Assembly (NCBI GenBank): GCA_036925085.1
Contig: JAUPFP010000008.1
Coordinates: 4,613,277 to 4,677,276, forward strand
Direction of reading: 5' to 3'
DNA from: Brachycybe producta
Lineage: Eukaryota; Arthropoda; Diplopoda; Playtdesmida; Andrognathidae
DNA length: 64,000 bases
Shown: positions 38,720-50,900 of the stretch, one piece after another
Layout of the letters: every line of letters starts with the position of its first letter
Position numbering within the stretch: the stretch's first letter is position 1
Made by a program: the position numbers and the translations under genes
Notes under the pieces: generated by a model
Database searches by the model: none
The model's input: only the letters and a program-made list of their open reading frames with translations
What the model was told of the DNA's origin: nothing

Positions 38720-38764
38720 GGTTCAAGTAAAGAGAGTAAAGACTTTACTCTCTTTGGTTCAAGT
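38720..38764. repeat. 27-base perfect hairpin flanked by 9-bp direct repeats
   Basis: GGTTCAAGT (38720-38728) and GGTTCAAGT (38756-38764) flank arms AAAGAGAGTAAAG and CTTTACTCTCTTT separated by one A. The arrangement looks like a tiny insertion with a target-site duplication. Confidence 0.85.
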
Positions 38765-38958
38765 GCTATGTTTTCTTATTTCATTTGAATTTCGGGAAAT
38801 TGAATGTACTTTTATTGTTTAAATTTCAACTGTAAGTTGGATTTATATATTTTCATAATCATTGCAGTGAACCTCGCGTGAAAGTTCGTTTATGTAAAAG
38901 TTTACAATAAACTTTGACAAATCTCATTGCCGCATATGTTTATTTCTCTCTTACGAAC

Positions 38959-39180
38959 AAGTATATTCGCAGAAGTTTGTGACGTCAGAGGGGTGGACGT
39001 ATACTTTAGGATTGTGTAATTTTGTCTTATTTAAAAAGGGGTAATAACGAATGAATAAAGGAACCCAAATTGATAACATTTGATATCATCCCTTTTCTGA
39101 CTAAATAACACAATCCTAAATTTGACGTCAACCCCTCTGACGTCACAAGCTTCTTCTTATGATGAGGCAACTGTAAGGTT
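38959..39180. repeat. Repeat family B, full palindromic copy
   Basis: The left arm carries AGTTTGTGACGTCAGAGGGG and TAGGATTGTGTAATTTTGTC; the right arm carries the complements (ACACAATCCTAAATTTGACG, CCCCTCTGACGTCACAAGC). The spacer is about 30 bases. Each arm carries a TGACGTCA (CRE/ATF) palindrome. Confidence 0.88.
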
Positions 39181-39624
39181 AAGAAGTTGACATTTACCTC
39201 TAGCAGTAAAAAAAAAATACGTGAAACCACCGCTCGTACGTAAATTAACTAATTAAAATTGACATTTTTCTTAACCATTAGTCAACATGAAGTAATTATA
39301 AAAATTATCAGCCATTTTAACCAAATATATTGCTATACTTTTTCTTTAAAATACTAAAATAATAAAAAATTCAACATAAAGCAATGACAAATTTAGGATC
39401 CAATGGACTGAAAATGGCGTCTATATGTAATGTGATACATCTGTGACCAATCGGCGTTCACAGTAGGATTTCCGTTTGAATTTTCAGTGTTGCCAGCTTA
39501 TAAATAATATTACTGTACCAAGCCACAGAATAAAGGGAACTACGAAGCCCCGTAAAGGACATACACAATATTAAATAAAGTTAAAAAAAAAGATATGGCA
39601 CCACTTATGGCGTCAAAAAAAGAT

Positions 39625-39938
39625 ACGGCCGCACTTACGGCCGCACTTACGGCCGCACTTACGGCCGCACTTACGGCCGCACTTACGGCCGCACTTACGG
39701 CCGCACTTACGGCCGCACTTACGGCCGCACTTACGGCCGCACTTACGGCCGCACTTACGGCCGCACTTACGGCCGCACTTACGGCCGCACTTACGGCCGC
39801 ACTTACGGCCGCACTTACGGCCGCACTTACGGCCGCACTTACGGCCGCACTTACGGCCGCACTTACGGCCGCACTTACGGCCGCACTTACGGCCGCACTT
39901 ACGGCCGCACTTACGGCCGCACTTAAGGCCGCACTTAA
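39625..39938. repeat. 12-bp tandem array (about 26 copies)
   Basis: Unit ACGGCCGCACTT repeated almost without change; the last two units have AAGG for ACGG. It is GC-rich in an AT-rich setting. Both strands are free of stops because the unit is a multiple of three, so the long open frames here are not genes. Confidence 0.97.
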
Positions 39939-40360
39939 GGAAAAAGTTGTCAACAAAAATGTAAGTTTGTGATTTCTCACACTAGATGGTGTATAAGGTG
40001 ATAAACATTGGCTATTTGACTAAATTGACTACTGTGTCACAGTATTTGTGACAGGCTTTGGATTCAGCACAAAAACTTCGTGTGCCAATTAGAAATTGCA
40101 GTCCTTCATAAACAGGGGTTTTTGTGCTGAACCCAACCGCCTGTGTGTTTATGTGCACACAATATATTTACAAATGAACACACACAAATGACAGATGATA
40201 TATTGAAAGAGATAGCAAACGATATTTTCCCCATATTTTTATGAGCATATTTGGTAAAAAAAAACAAGACATACATCAGTATCATTGAAAACATATTTCA
40301 TAATTGATTATCAAACGAACTCTAGACAAAATGCATTCGTAAGCTCCATCTTTTTTCTTA

Positions 40361-40409
40361 AGTGCGGCCGTAAGTGCGGCCGTAAGTGCGGCCGTAAGTG
40401 CGGCCGTAT
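40361..40409. repeat. Inverted short array of the same 12-bp unit (4 copies)
   Basis: AAGTGCGGCCGT repeated four times, the reverse complement of the array at 39625, in the right arm of the element. Confidence 0.95.
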
Positions 40410-40555
40410 CTTTTTTTGGCGCCATAAGTGGTGCCTTAACTGTGGCCATATCTTTTTTTTGTTTAACTTTATTTAATTTTGTGCATGTCCTTTACAGGGC
40501 TTCGTAGGGAACTTCTTCTCAAGTTCTCCTTATTCTGAATTTCTGTCACATTCTG

Positions 40556-40606
40556 TGACCAAACCATAGCCTCCTTATACTTAGGACAAGGAGGCTATGA
40601 CCAAAC
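40556..40606. repeat. Second small hairpin flanked by 9-bp direct repeats
   Basis: TGACCAAAC at 40556-40564 and 40598-40606 flank a 33-base insert whose ends TAGCCTCCTT and AAGGAGGCTA pair around an 11-base loop. Same design as 38720-38764, different sequence. Confidence 0.85.
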
Positions 40607-41573
40607 TGTCTACAAACCTTGGTCTGTAAACTAGTCGGAATATTTATTAAAACTCGAATGCGAAAAATATTTTAATTAGAATAATTTGTTTTATACAATG
40701 CTTTTATGTCTAGTCTTATTTATAAAAATGAACACATTTTTAGAGATTTTCTTTATTCTAAATGAGAAATTCGTTTTTTATGTGAACGCAAGAGTTATGT
40801 GGCAACACTGTAAAACTGAGTGACGTCATATAATTGGTTTTGCTCGTGTTGCCGAGTTGAGGTTTCTTTTTTTTCTCTTGTTTTCTTCTTAAGAAATAAT
40901 TGGTATGTTTACGTTTTTTCATATATTTTGATGTTTTAATCATTTTTGAATGTGTTAAGTGACATAATTTCTTTTCTATAACTGAATTCGTGTTGGATTT
41001 AAAAGAATTTAAGTAATGGATTTCTTATGAAGTTGAACCTGGCAACCATTGTCGCCATTTTCTGAAAGGGATTCATTGAAAGGGGGAGAAATAGGCAAGT
41101 GGGCGAAGCACCATTAAAAGTTATCATTTGTTTACTTCCTCCTTCATTTCCGTTAAGGAGGGATTGTGCTTGGTTAAAACGACAGCCTAGGGGTTATCGC
41201 CTAAAAACAAAAAAATAAAAGTAAAAATAAAATTTATTTGGCGTTTTTTGCGCGCCTCCAGCGCGCGAACCTATTTAACAGTTCTTTGCTTTGCCCACTT
41301 GCCTGTAAATTTGATTACCAACGAGGGCGTGTCTTAATTAGCAAAGAGGCCAATAGAGGGGGAGGGGCTCACTCATAGGGTGGGCGTGGCTAAGCTGTTT
41401 CGCTTAAAGAAAAGACAACTTGTTTCAAAATTCAATAACTTTCTTATTCCATGACCAATATGTTTCAATTTGTGTCCATATATTCTTTATTACATTGTTA
41501 AAAACAATCTCAAATTTCAAGTGTGTAGCTTTTATAGTTTTTAAGATATTTATTTTTAGAAATTTTTTTCAAT

Positions 41574-41663
41574 TAGTAGCTGCTTAGCCTCTATGCAGAG
41601 GATTGTACAGTTTTTTATTTGCCGTAATTCGCATCTTCGGCGCTTCAGAGGCTAGCGGCTGCT
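41574..41663. repeat. Repeat family C, copy 2
   Basis: TAGTAGCTGCTTAGCCTCTA at the left and CAGAGGCTAGCGGCTGCTA at the right are imperfect inverted repeats. It lies about 200 bases upstream of the integrase/zinc-finger start. Confidence 0.7.
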
Positions 41664-41861
41664 ATCTTTAAAGAGAACGCGTTTTATTAGTGGCACAAAT
41701 CGGAAAGGAAAATAAATTATGGTTTTTCTAAAATGCGTCAATTGCTGTATTGATGAAACATTTAAATTTGTTAGAAAACATAGAATTAAAAAGGCTTACA
41801 AATTAAAATTTAATTATTCAATTTTTTTTTCCTCCAAAAATGTCATTTTCAGAATTGAATT

Positions 41862-44800
41862 ATGTCAACAGAAAAATTGAGTGGGGCTGCTTGGAAGACA
41901 GCCGAAGTGGAAATTCTCGGTCCTTTTCTTACGACTCCATCTGGAAATCAGTTTGTCATTTGTGCTACAGACAAACACACGAATTGGATTGAAGCTGAGT
42001 CGATGGGCGACAACGTTAATGCGAAAAACATTGCTCGTTTTCTTCTGCAAAACATTTCGAGGTTCGAATGCCCTCCAGTAGAATGTTCAGAACGAAATTA
42101 AATGTTGACTCGCAACTTGATTTTTGTATTTTACAGATTAGGTCTTTGTAAATATCGTTTTATCAATATTTTGCCACAATCGATTGAAAACATAGTACAA
42201 GAGATTAAGGTATTGGGTAAAGGATTTGTTGAAGACGAAAATTTATGGGAGAAACTGTTGGAATCGAATTCGTCCAATGACAAAGAACTGTCTGAAGATC
42301 GTCCTGCGTTTCATTTGAGACGAAAGATCTTAGGCGTTGGTTCGAGCGATTGGGACGATAATCTGAATGGGATTCTTTTTGAAATGAGAACGGTTTGTGC
42401 TCCAAAATCCGTTGGTGAAACTCCGTTCCAATTGATGTATGGCCGCTCACATCGTTACGGTTCAGTTCACGTTAACGGACACGACAGTTGTTCAGAAGTT
42501 AAGAAACAGAAAAGAAAAAGTGGACGTCCAAGAAAGATCAATTTGGATGAAGTCAGTTTTTAATTGTTCGTATGATTGATACGATGGTTTTTACTAAACT
42601 ACAATTTCATGTTTAAAATGTGAAAGGTTGTTTTTGAAGAAGATCGAACCAGAGTTGCTGACAGAAAAGTCGTTCATAGCAGATTGTCGCCTCGAACGAC
42701 GAATGCATCCAGCAGACAACCATATGGATTGAGAAAACATCTGAGATCGGCAGCCAAATCAAGTGTGTTTTTTGATTGTTTTGTATTTCATGTGATGTTT
42801 CTCAGTACCTGGCACGATAAGGCTAAGCCTTCCCCCCAAACAGAAATAAACGTGCCACTGAACACTTAACGGTTAGTTTTTTGCTTTTTAAAGGTGTTGT
42901 AAGTCGAATGTTGACTAAATCTCGATTGACACGTTCTAGTCTCAAGGATGAAAACGATTCTAGATCATCACCAGGTTGGTGATTGAATTCACTTTTCGAT
43001 TATAGGATCCGTGCATGAAAATATATAGATCATGATAGCGAAGTAACATTTAACATCTGTTTCATTTATACAGAAAAAGTAAAGTATGAAAGTAAAATTA
43101 CTACTCATGTCTCTTCTCTGAAGAAAGTGAAAAAGACGACAAAAACTTTACCAGAAGAGATATCTACGGTCGAGACGGAGGCAATCATGGAACTCGATGC
43201 AAACGATATCGTAAGTGATGACAGTGATCCGTCGTTGGACGAAAATACAACCTTGAACGATCCTTCGTACAAAGAGGATGATGGAGTTAAAGACGAACTC
43301 AGTTGTTGTAAAGTGAATGATAGAAAAAAGACGAGCAAAAAGGCTGTTGTGAGGTTCCCGAGGGCTAAGAAGGTGAAGGTCCAAAGGAATGTTAAGTTGG
43401 ACCAGTTGAGCGAAGAACAACTTATAGAGATTCAAGGGTTCGAACCAACGGTCTGTCATTTGTGTCCTGAGCGAAAAGCGAGTTTTATTTCAGAGAATAT
43501 ACGGGACGTTCACATGATGTTTCATAAAGAAGGTGTTGATTGGTGGTTCTTTTAATTAATTCATTCGTTTACAAGGTTATATTTTTTTTCTCAAGGTAGC
43601 GATAAATTGCATTGTCCACATTGTAATTTGGAAGAAATGCTGTGGAGTGAAATGCAGATGCATTTGGTGTCTCATTGCGAAGTTCCGATTGCTCTAACAC
43701 TTCCGATCGAATGCTTCACGTACGATGCGAATCGAATTTGACATATTTGCGGTCGTTTTTTTTTTTTCATATTGTGTGACTAATTTCAAATTTTTTATAG
43801 TTGTCGAGGTTGTTCTAAGGTGTTGGGAAGTATTGATGCCGTTGAGAAACATTTGCAGGTCTTCCATCGAAATCGTCCTGTCAGTGTTTGCAACGTTTGT
43901 GGGAAATTATTTAGAAATCATCGACGCTTTGTTGCTCATATCGGTGTCCATTCGGGAATGGAACACACGTTAGTTTCTTTACTGTTATTACGCTGGCTAA
44001 GTTAAAAGTCGGTAGTGAATTTCTTCTTAGGTGCATTAGAATTGTGTTTGCAAATTTAATCACGAGACAGTACGATTTTTTGCATCAACATTGAATGATT
44101 CTTTAAATTCCACAGGTGTAATAATTGTACGTTTCGTGCGAGGTCATTCTGTACTCTTGCAGAACATCAGATCATACACCAGGTATAATTTTATTTAAAA
44201 AAAGTCATGTTTAATTTTATTGTCTTTTAACAAGTTAGTTTTTTTAAACTTATCATTTGAGGGGGCCGGAGTCACTTGTCCTATTTGCAATAGATTGTTT
44301 CCGACTGACTTTCACGTGAAGGACCATCAAAAGAATCACAAAAAGAAAGACAAGGTTAACATTTGCGAATTCTGTGGTAAACAGTTTTATGGAATCGGTG
44401 CCTTAAGGCATCACATACGATATATTCACGGTGACACGGAGCAATTCACTTGTAAACTATGTGATTATATTGGAAAAACGAAAAGTAACTTACAGGTACA
44501 GCTTTTTTTCTCGCCGCCTTTCTTCTTAAGAGCGTTCACAGATGAGAGACTTCTAGTGGTCTAGATGGACTGCAAAACGTGGTCGGGGTGTGGCAGAAAC
44601 CGACCACTGCCAGTTGTTGGCAAGTGGTTCTAGCGTAGTTGAATGAACTGCAAAAAGGAGTCGTTTAGAATCGGCTTGAGTGTTCGATTTCAGCCAAACG
44701 GCGACCGATTTTTGCAGTCCACCTCGACTATTAAAGTCGCTGACGTGTAACTGCTCCTAAAAGTTCAACAACTTATGAAAAGTGGATTTTTTTTTCTTGT

Positions 44801-46111
44801 TTCTCTTTTAAAAAAAAGGGCCACACAAAACGTGTTCATGCAAAACCGTTTAAGTGTCTGAAATGCGACTACGCTTCCTTGTCAGAATCGACACTTCAGA
44901 AACACGTGGACATGTTTCATAACCAAGAGGGTCGGAATCATCCATGTGCACTTTGCCCTTACAGAGGACGGGATTCAAAGACGTTAGCCGAACACTTTCG
45001 AATCCGTCACAAACCGACGGACGGCTTCACTTGTCCTACGTGCAGTGTAGCATTCAAAACGAGGACGCTACTTCGAGATCACATGCCGATGCACACAGGA
45101 GCCAGAGCTTTCTCCTGCAATCTCTGCGATTATACGTGATTACGCCATTTTTTTAAAATATAATTTTACATAATTGCAGCTCTTCTTTGAAATAATTTTT
45201 GAAAGAAGTTCAAAATTTATTTGAAATTTCAAATTGAGCAACACTTAAGAGTAACTGGGTAACTGAATCACTTATTAGTATTTCATGTTGTTATTTTTCA
45301 ATATAAACTTTTTATAGACCAGGGCTGGTTTGAGAGATTTTTCATGTGTAGATGATATGGAATTTTGCCGCCCCTGAAAACAAGAAATCTAACTAAACTC
45401 TAAGCAGCACAAGACTGTGTAAAGGCGCATTTACTAGCGAGATGAAGATGAATTTCTTGTATTGAATTTCTTTTTTTTTTTAGAAAATAAATATTTTCTG
45501 CCCTAGAAAATGCCGCCCTTAACCGCCTACGTCGCCTACACCTAGAATCGGCCCTGTCGATTTTTTAAAATCGAAAAAAATTGAAAAAACTAAAAAAAAA
45601 AAATCGATTTTTATAGATATATCTATATCATATCTATGTGAATTGAGGTTTACAAATATTTTATTGTTTTAGAGCCAAATATCGTCCAACAATGTTTCGT
45701 CACGTGAAGAATAAACATCCTGGTCATACATTGTCAAGCGCCTCTTGCGTTTCTGGACGTGAAAGTGTTACCAGAACGATCGCGAACCGAACTAATCGTA
45801 AATCTAAGGGTACGATGACAAATAAGCTGCCAAGTGAACCCATGGTTGTGGTCGAATCGGAATTTCCGTTCCAAGAATGTGTCGATCGCACGACAGAAGA
45901 AGTGGAAGAGGAGAATCGTGACGCGATCAACAGCATCTCCGATCATAACATGGTTGCAATCATGGATTCGAATCTATTGGCCGAAATGGCAGCTTCGGGA
46001 CACGTGTGTATTCAGTACATTGATAACGTAGTTGAATCGGTAGGTTCGATGGAGACTGTGGACGATACGAAAGACAAATATCACGCGGAACTCACATTTT
46101 CTTGTCTATAG
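41862..46111 (+). CDS. Decayed Ty3/Gypsy-type integrase fused to AT-hook and twelve C2H2 zinc fingers
   Basis: Eleven exons, all GT-AG: 41862-42061, 42137-42551, 42627-42762, 42894-42974, 43074-43532, 43596-43719, 43801-43968, 44116-44182, 44262-44495, 44819-45135, 45673-46111; 879 aa. Residues 1-165 look like a retroelement integrase: LGPFLTTPSGNQFVICATD, KHTNWIEAESM and GETPFQLMYGR are typical of Ty3/Gypsy integrase cores. The expected DLxGP aspartate is Glu, the SDxG segment is spliced out or lost and no PQxxGxxE glutamate is visible, so it is catalytically dead. An AT-hook (KSGRPRKINLDE) follows near residue 200, then a Lys-rich acidic linker and twelve C2H2 fingers between about residues 415 and 760, most spaced as Zn-finger tandem units; two are split by introns. 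Likely a nuclear DNA-binding protein. Start ATG follows an in-frame stop and an acceptor at 41852. Confidence 0.85.
44527..44762. repeat. Repeat family D, copy 3, in intron 9 of the zinc-finger gene
   Basis: AAGAGCGTTCACAGATGAGA at the left and GCTGACGTGTAACTGCTCCT at the right are imperfect inverted ends, with TAGTGGTCTAGATGG and CACTATTAAAGTC-type inner arms. It sits within a GT-AG intron without disturbing the reading frame. Confidence 0.65.
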
Positions 46112-46589
46112 TTGGAGTAACAGTTTGATTTTTTCCCCCCTCCATCGTCACGTTTTTTTTTATTATTTAATTATAAACCTCTCATTTCAGTCAATTTTTG
46201 TTAAGAAAATATTTTGTATTTTATTTATAAAAATTATGAATGTTGTGATGAACAAATATCGATACAAGTAAATATTATAACTGCTATTTTATGTCATTTA
46301 TTTATTCTAAAATAGTGGTTGCTTTAAAATAGCTAATTTTTTAATTGAACAAATTGAATTTAAACTCTTTTCAAAAGCATTAAGAAAAAATTCAGTTTGT
46401 TAGAAATTAAACTAGTAAATAGTTGTGCTAAAAGTGTTTTCACTATAATTTATTTAAAAATAAAAATCTTTCATGAAAAGTTTTTTTAAAAAAATAATTT
46501 TTTTGTATAAAAAAGGGTATTTTAGTTATAAAAACACGTTCAACATAACCGTATATTATTCTAGTTTATAACAAACTTTGAATTTTTAA

Positions 46590-46780
46590 TTAAGGTGGTT
46601 TTAAAGTTGGTTATTCTGTCTTTCAAGTGCAAAATGAAGAAAAACTTAAAATTGTTTTAGAAATTAGAAAGATAGCTTTTTATGCGAGTTTGAAAATGAC
46701 CCAACTTCAAGCTGAAAGATATCAACATGAAAGTCTTCAAGTTTTCATTCGAAACCATTGATAAACCATCTTAAAATGAT
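46590..46780. repeat. Repeat family E copy downstream of the zinc-finger gene
   Basis: GGTGGTTTTAAAGTTGGTTATTC to ATAAACCATCTTAAAATG; the outer ends are inverted repeats. Same inner words (GTTTTAGAAATTAGAAAG, ATCAACATGAAAGT) as the SAAL1 intron copy. Confidence 0.65.
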
Positions 46781-47142
46781 TTATGCCTTGTACACAGATG
46801 AGTTAAATGAATTCAAATTAAATGTATTTAGATGAATTAACGGAATCCAGTTAAGGACATAAACCAAATAAAAATTGACTTTATTATTAATATTTTAAAT
46901 TGAAATACTAAATCAATATTTTGTCAATAGTTTATATATTATATTTAAGTATTAACTCAATATTTTGAGAATCTGAATACATTGAATTCGATATATTGTT
47001 TGTTTGTCCTTCATAGGGCTCTGTAGAACACGTTTGTTATTTAAATGCATTTAAATTATCAGGTGTGTACTAGGTATTACGAAACCCTTTTTTTGTCAAT
47101 TGTGCAAATTTTTTTGTGACAATTGTACAGGCAATTGTGCCC

Positions 47143-47315
47143 TGCATTAAAATTTTATTCGCCCTGCCCTTTTACGAGCGGCAGACCAAATATCAACCAA
47201 TTAGAAATTGAAAAGGGCAGGACATTTGACATCAGACGAAGTATCAAACCAATTAGAAATTGATGACGCTTATAAGAGGGCGGGGCCAATAAAATTTTAA
47301 TATTGGGCTGTCAAT
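47143..47315. repeat. Repeat family A, copy 4
   Basis: Outer arms TTAAAATTTTATTCGCCC and GGGGCCAATAAAATTTTAA flank two inverted CCAATTAGAAATTG words typical of the family core. The outer arms differ from copies 1-3. Confidence 0.82.
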
Positions 47316-47945
47316 TGTAGTGGCATGTGAGTTACCTTATTTAATCAATAGGTGGAGCTTTGAATAATTGATGTCGGTTGCTATGACAACAAAAATTAAA
47401 CTATGTACTGTAAAATGACATGGAAAGTTGAAAACTGAAAGATAATATGAATATTATGATTTCGTGTCAATTTACTGTTTAAAATCAGTTTTATTTTTAT
47501 ACAGCATGTTGATAAATATAAGATGAGTTATAAATAGATGAATTTGTAAGCGTAACGAGTAAAAACGACAAGTTTTATGATGTCTTAAGTTTCATTGTTA
47601 CAAACTTAGTTCTTTCTGGATTTCTTCCAGTTGTATGTTGTTGTTTTTAAGAGACGAAACGATCAACTTCCGCCTTATTTTTGTGTTGGCCTGTGTGAAA
47701 CTAACCCTTTTTCTTTGAAAAATACAGCTGTTAACTTGAGCCTTGAAATCCAGTCTGAAGTTGGAAAAGGGAACGCGAGGACAGGTTTTTTATAAAATCA
47801 AAAGAGAAACTTTTAGGTCAGAATAAACATTGAGACAACACCTTGAACAGGTGTTTGGTCTAAGATAATCGGTTTCACATTTGAATGAACTCTTTATTAA
47901 GGTGGCAATCGTTTTTTTTTTATAGATAAGAGTCGGATCAAAAAA

Positions 47946-50900
47946 ATGAGTCGGAATAAAGGTTGTTTGTCCAAAGTGGTGGCCGTCAACGCTGACCCAA
48001 GTGTGGGACCCACTAAGACGAAATGCACTAAAAAGAAAGTCAAGTAAGTACTATTTTGATCGTTAAAATATAATTATAATGTTTTAAAAGCAAAAATTCT
48101 GGTCGTTTATTGAGTAAGTCGTGGTTTTTCTTGCGTTTTGGCTCTAACTTTTGGTTCCTCAGTAACTAAAACCACATGTGTTACATAATACTTTGTTTTT
48201 GTTGTTGCTTTCCTTTTTTCCCTGTTCTCATGTTGAAGGCCAGAAGAAATTCTCGTTTGTTCCCATCTGGAAAGGCTTAAATCTGCTCTTCGGTCGACAG
48301 CTAAAGACGACGTGGACACCGTACGAACTTCAACTTTCAAGATCTATTCTATTCTTAGGAAGACAGGTGCCTGAATTGGAGTCTTTGTTATTTTCTTTGT
48401 ACATGACATTGTTTTAGAATCATTACTTGCCAAGAAATAGGATTTTTTTCTTTTTTGCTTTGAATGTGTCTTTTGACACTGAAACTGCAAAACTTTCTTA
48501 TGTAACATAAATGTTTGCCAAAATGTTTCTTTCGATGTCAAGTTTACCTCCCCTGAAGAAAAAAAAGGTGTTTGGCAATGAGCCTAAAGAAACGGAACTC
48601 CTTTGACACATCAGATGCCGACAAAATAATAATAATTTAGTTTTGGTTTTTCTTCTTTTTTCTTGTTTTTAAATGAAAACAGATGAAAACGTTGGATTGG
48701 ATGACAGTCTCCCACTTTTAGTCACAACTTTAATGGTGCGTGATAGAAAACAATTTGATATTGGAAGCGATTAGTATATTAATTAGCTTTTTTTTTTTTT
48801 CGAATTTTAGAAGACCCAAGATTCTGATACGATAAGAAATGTTATACAAATTTTTCAGCTTTACTTGGTTCAGAAGACATCAGGTATATCATATTGAGTG
48901 TTTTTAAAAATTTTGTTTAGCAACAGAAATGGTTTAAATTGGTTTAAATTATAAATTCTTGTTTTTTATGCAAAAAACGTAAAAAAAGTGCATGAATTTC
49001 AATGTTTATGTATTTAATTTATATTTCTGTTTAAATCCTCACGTGGTTCATAACATACATATGCCCTTTTTTATGTCAGAACTTGAACGAAATTTTCACT
49101 GAGGTCCACATATTAACTGGTTCTATCATAGTTAATTTTACTATTGGACTTGTTAGAAAGGTTTTATAACAGGGTTTAATTTGATATGGTTTTTCAGAGG
49201 ATTGAATCCTTTCTATTCAAATTATTCAAAATGATTTTTTTTATTCATTAGCGGATTTGCCATTATTTTGTTTTGATTTAGTTGTGGGGTTAATTATTTT
49301 ATTTTGTAGGACAGTCTGCTTCTTTTACAGCGACTCTCCTTGTAAACAACATAACTGGTGCTCTACTTCGTAGCCTCCACTTTGTTAAATTGTCTTCCGA
49401 TGGTGATACTATTCTTTTAGATATATATGGTCTTCTTGCTCAATACGCAAACAAAGGTTTTGAATTCTTTTAATTAATAGTTTTGTCATCGATTTTTAAT
49501 TTATTAATTATTATGTTTGTTTTGAAGATCCAGAGTTTCCAATAAAGGCGAAAAAATCCGATACAATGAAATTGGCAGTGTCTGCTTTAAGAAGAAACTT
49601 TGCAAGATTGCCTGTGATAAAACCTATTTTACAGGTGCTGAAAGCTGCTGCTGTATCCAGTAAGTTCATCTGTTAGGTGTGTCGCGTTACCGGTGGTAAT
49701 TTTTCTTCTTCTCTCGACCTTTTGTTGCAGAACCTTCCAGTTCTTATTTTGGCAAAGAATGCATTTATACACTTCTCTGCCTCATGGAATCACTGGATCG
49801 TAGTCAGACTGGTGCTCTCAAACTCATTCTCGAGACATTAAATCAACTTGCAAAATGCAGTAAGCATGTTTGTTCGAAACGAAATCTGTCGAACAAACCA
49901 AGTTTGCATTTTTTTTTTCATAGGTGTCAATCGTCGTGAAATTGTGATTCTGTCTGGAGTTCCAAAATTTTTATCACTTCTTGAACATTGGGAACGGTTA
50001 GAAGGAATTAACAAGATTCGAATTTTTCGTAGTTCTCTTCATTGTTTGAGCAACATTTCAGAATCAAGTAGCCAAAATATGTAGTTTTTTTTTTAGATTT
50101 AATTAAAATTGTTTTTTAAATCTGTTAGGAATTGGGCGAAATGCGATTATTGAAGCAAACGGAATCCCGCTTTTGTACCGATTGTGTCAGAATCTCCCAT
50201 TATCACAAGAATTCGATACTGTCGTATCACAGATGTCATTTGTCATTCTTAAATGTCTACCGCCGAAATGGCTTCCATTAACAAACGCTTTCAGTGCCGT
50301 TATGTTTGATGTTCCGGAGAGAGAAGACGAAATTCGAAAGCGAGTCGAAGAAACTCAAGGTTTCCTTTTTCTTATATTATTTGGAGGAAAATATTTTTGT
50401 TTTGTCTTTTAACTTTTATTTATTAAAAAAAAGATATTATGAGCACTGGATATGATTCGGACGATGATACGAGTTCTAGTAGTAGTGATGAGACTGAAGA
50501 GGAAAACGAAAAATGCGAGGTGATAATTAAGGCAAATAGAAAATAAACCTGCGAAAATGAATTATTTGCATACTGCTGTTCATTTTGTAATAGAAACATA
50601 ATTAATTAAATGTCAATTAATTGCTTCAATCATATGAAGCAATAATGAAAGGTGCAAAATCAATACGTTTTAGTTTAAAACCCTATTGTAGAATTTCTTT
50701 CTGGCCAAAAATTAATGTTTTTTTAAAGAAGTAATTGACAGTATGCAATTTTATGCAAATTTTCAATCATTATGCAGTTGGTGCGTTTTATGCATATACA
50801 TAACTTATTTAGTATAGTAGAATATGCAAAAGAAGTTGTGTATTTTATGCAAACTTTTAGCCTTGGTTATAATTTAAACTTCTTTTTCAATTTTTTGGTA

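Larger units (their letters stand above)
39541..40506. mobile_element. 966-bp TIR element with 6-bp target-site duplication
   Basis: GGGAAC at 39535-39540 and 40507-40512 flank termini TACGAAGCCCCGTAAAGGAC and GGGCTTCGTA (complement). The TIRs extend about 90 bases inward (AAATAAAGTTAAA, AGATATGGCACCACTTATGG and complements). Next to the inner end of each TIR is the same 12-bp unit, inverted: about 26 copies on the left, 4 on the right. No transposase. Non-autonomous DNA transposon. Confidence 0.88.
38439..41861. other. Repeat-dense intergenic region
   Basis: About 3.4 kb with no gene: a 27-base hairpin with 9-bp direct repeats (38720-38764), a palindromic family-B element (38959-39180), the TIR element with the 12-bp array (39541-40506), a second hairpin with 9-bp direct repeats (40556-40606) and a family-C copy (41574-41663). 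The acceptor TTTTCAG at 41852 marks the start of the coding exon of the next gene. Confidence 0.7.
46112..47945. other. Intergenic region with family-E and family-A repeats
   Basis: About 1.8 kb. Family-E copy at about 46590-46780 and family-A copy 4 at about 47150-47315. A TATAG acceptor just before 47930 suggests that AGTPBP1 has a spliced non-coding 5' exon. No gene otherwise. Confidence 0.6.

Noticed and set aside
38720-38764. Hairpin as a bacterial-type transcription terminator
   Set aside because: The genome is eukaryotic, with no T tract logic and no adjacent gene end; the framing direct repeats point to an insertion.
39540-39980. Long open frames on both strands (146 and 125 codons) of alanine-rich repeats
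   Set aside because: They are the 12-bp tandem array read through; a unit divisible by three without stops is open in most frames. No other coding sign.
41862-42563. An intact Ty3/Gypsy retrotransposon
   Set aside because: No LTRs, no protease or reverse transcriptase, catalytic acids missing, and the region is interrupted by GT-AG introns continuing into zinc-finger exons.
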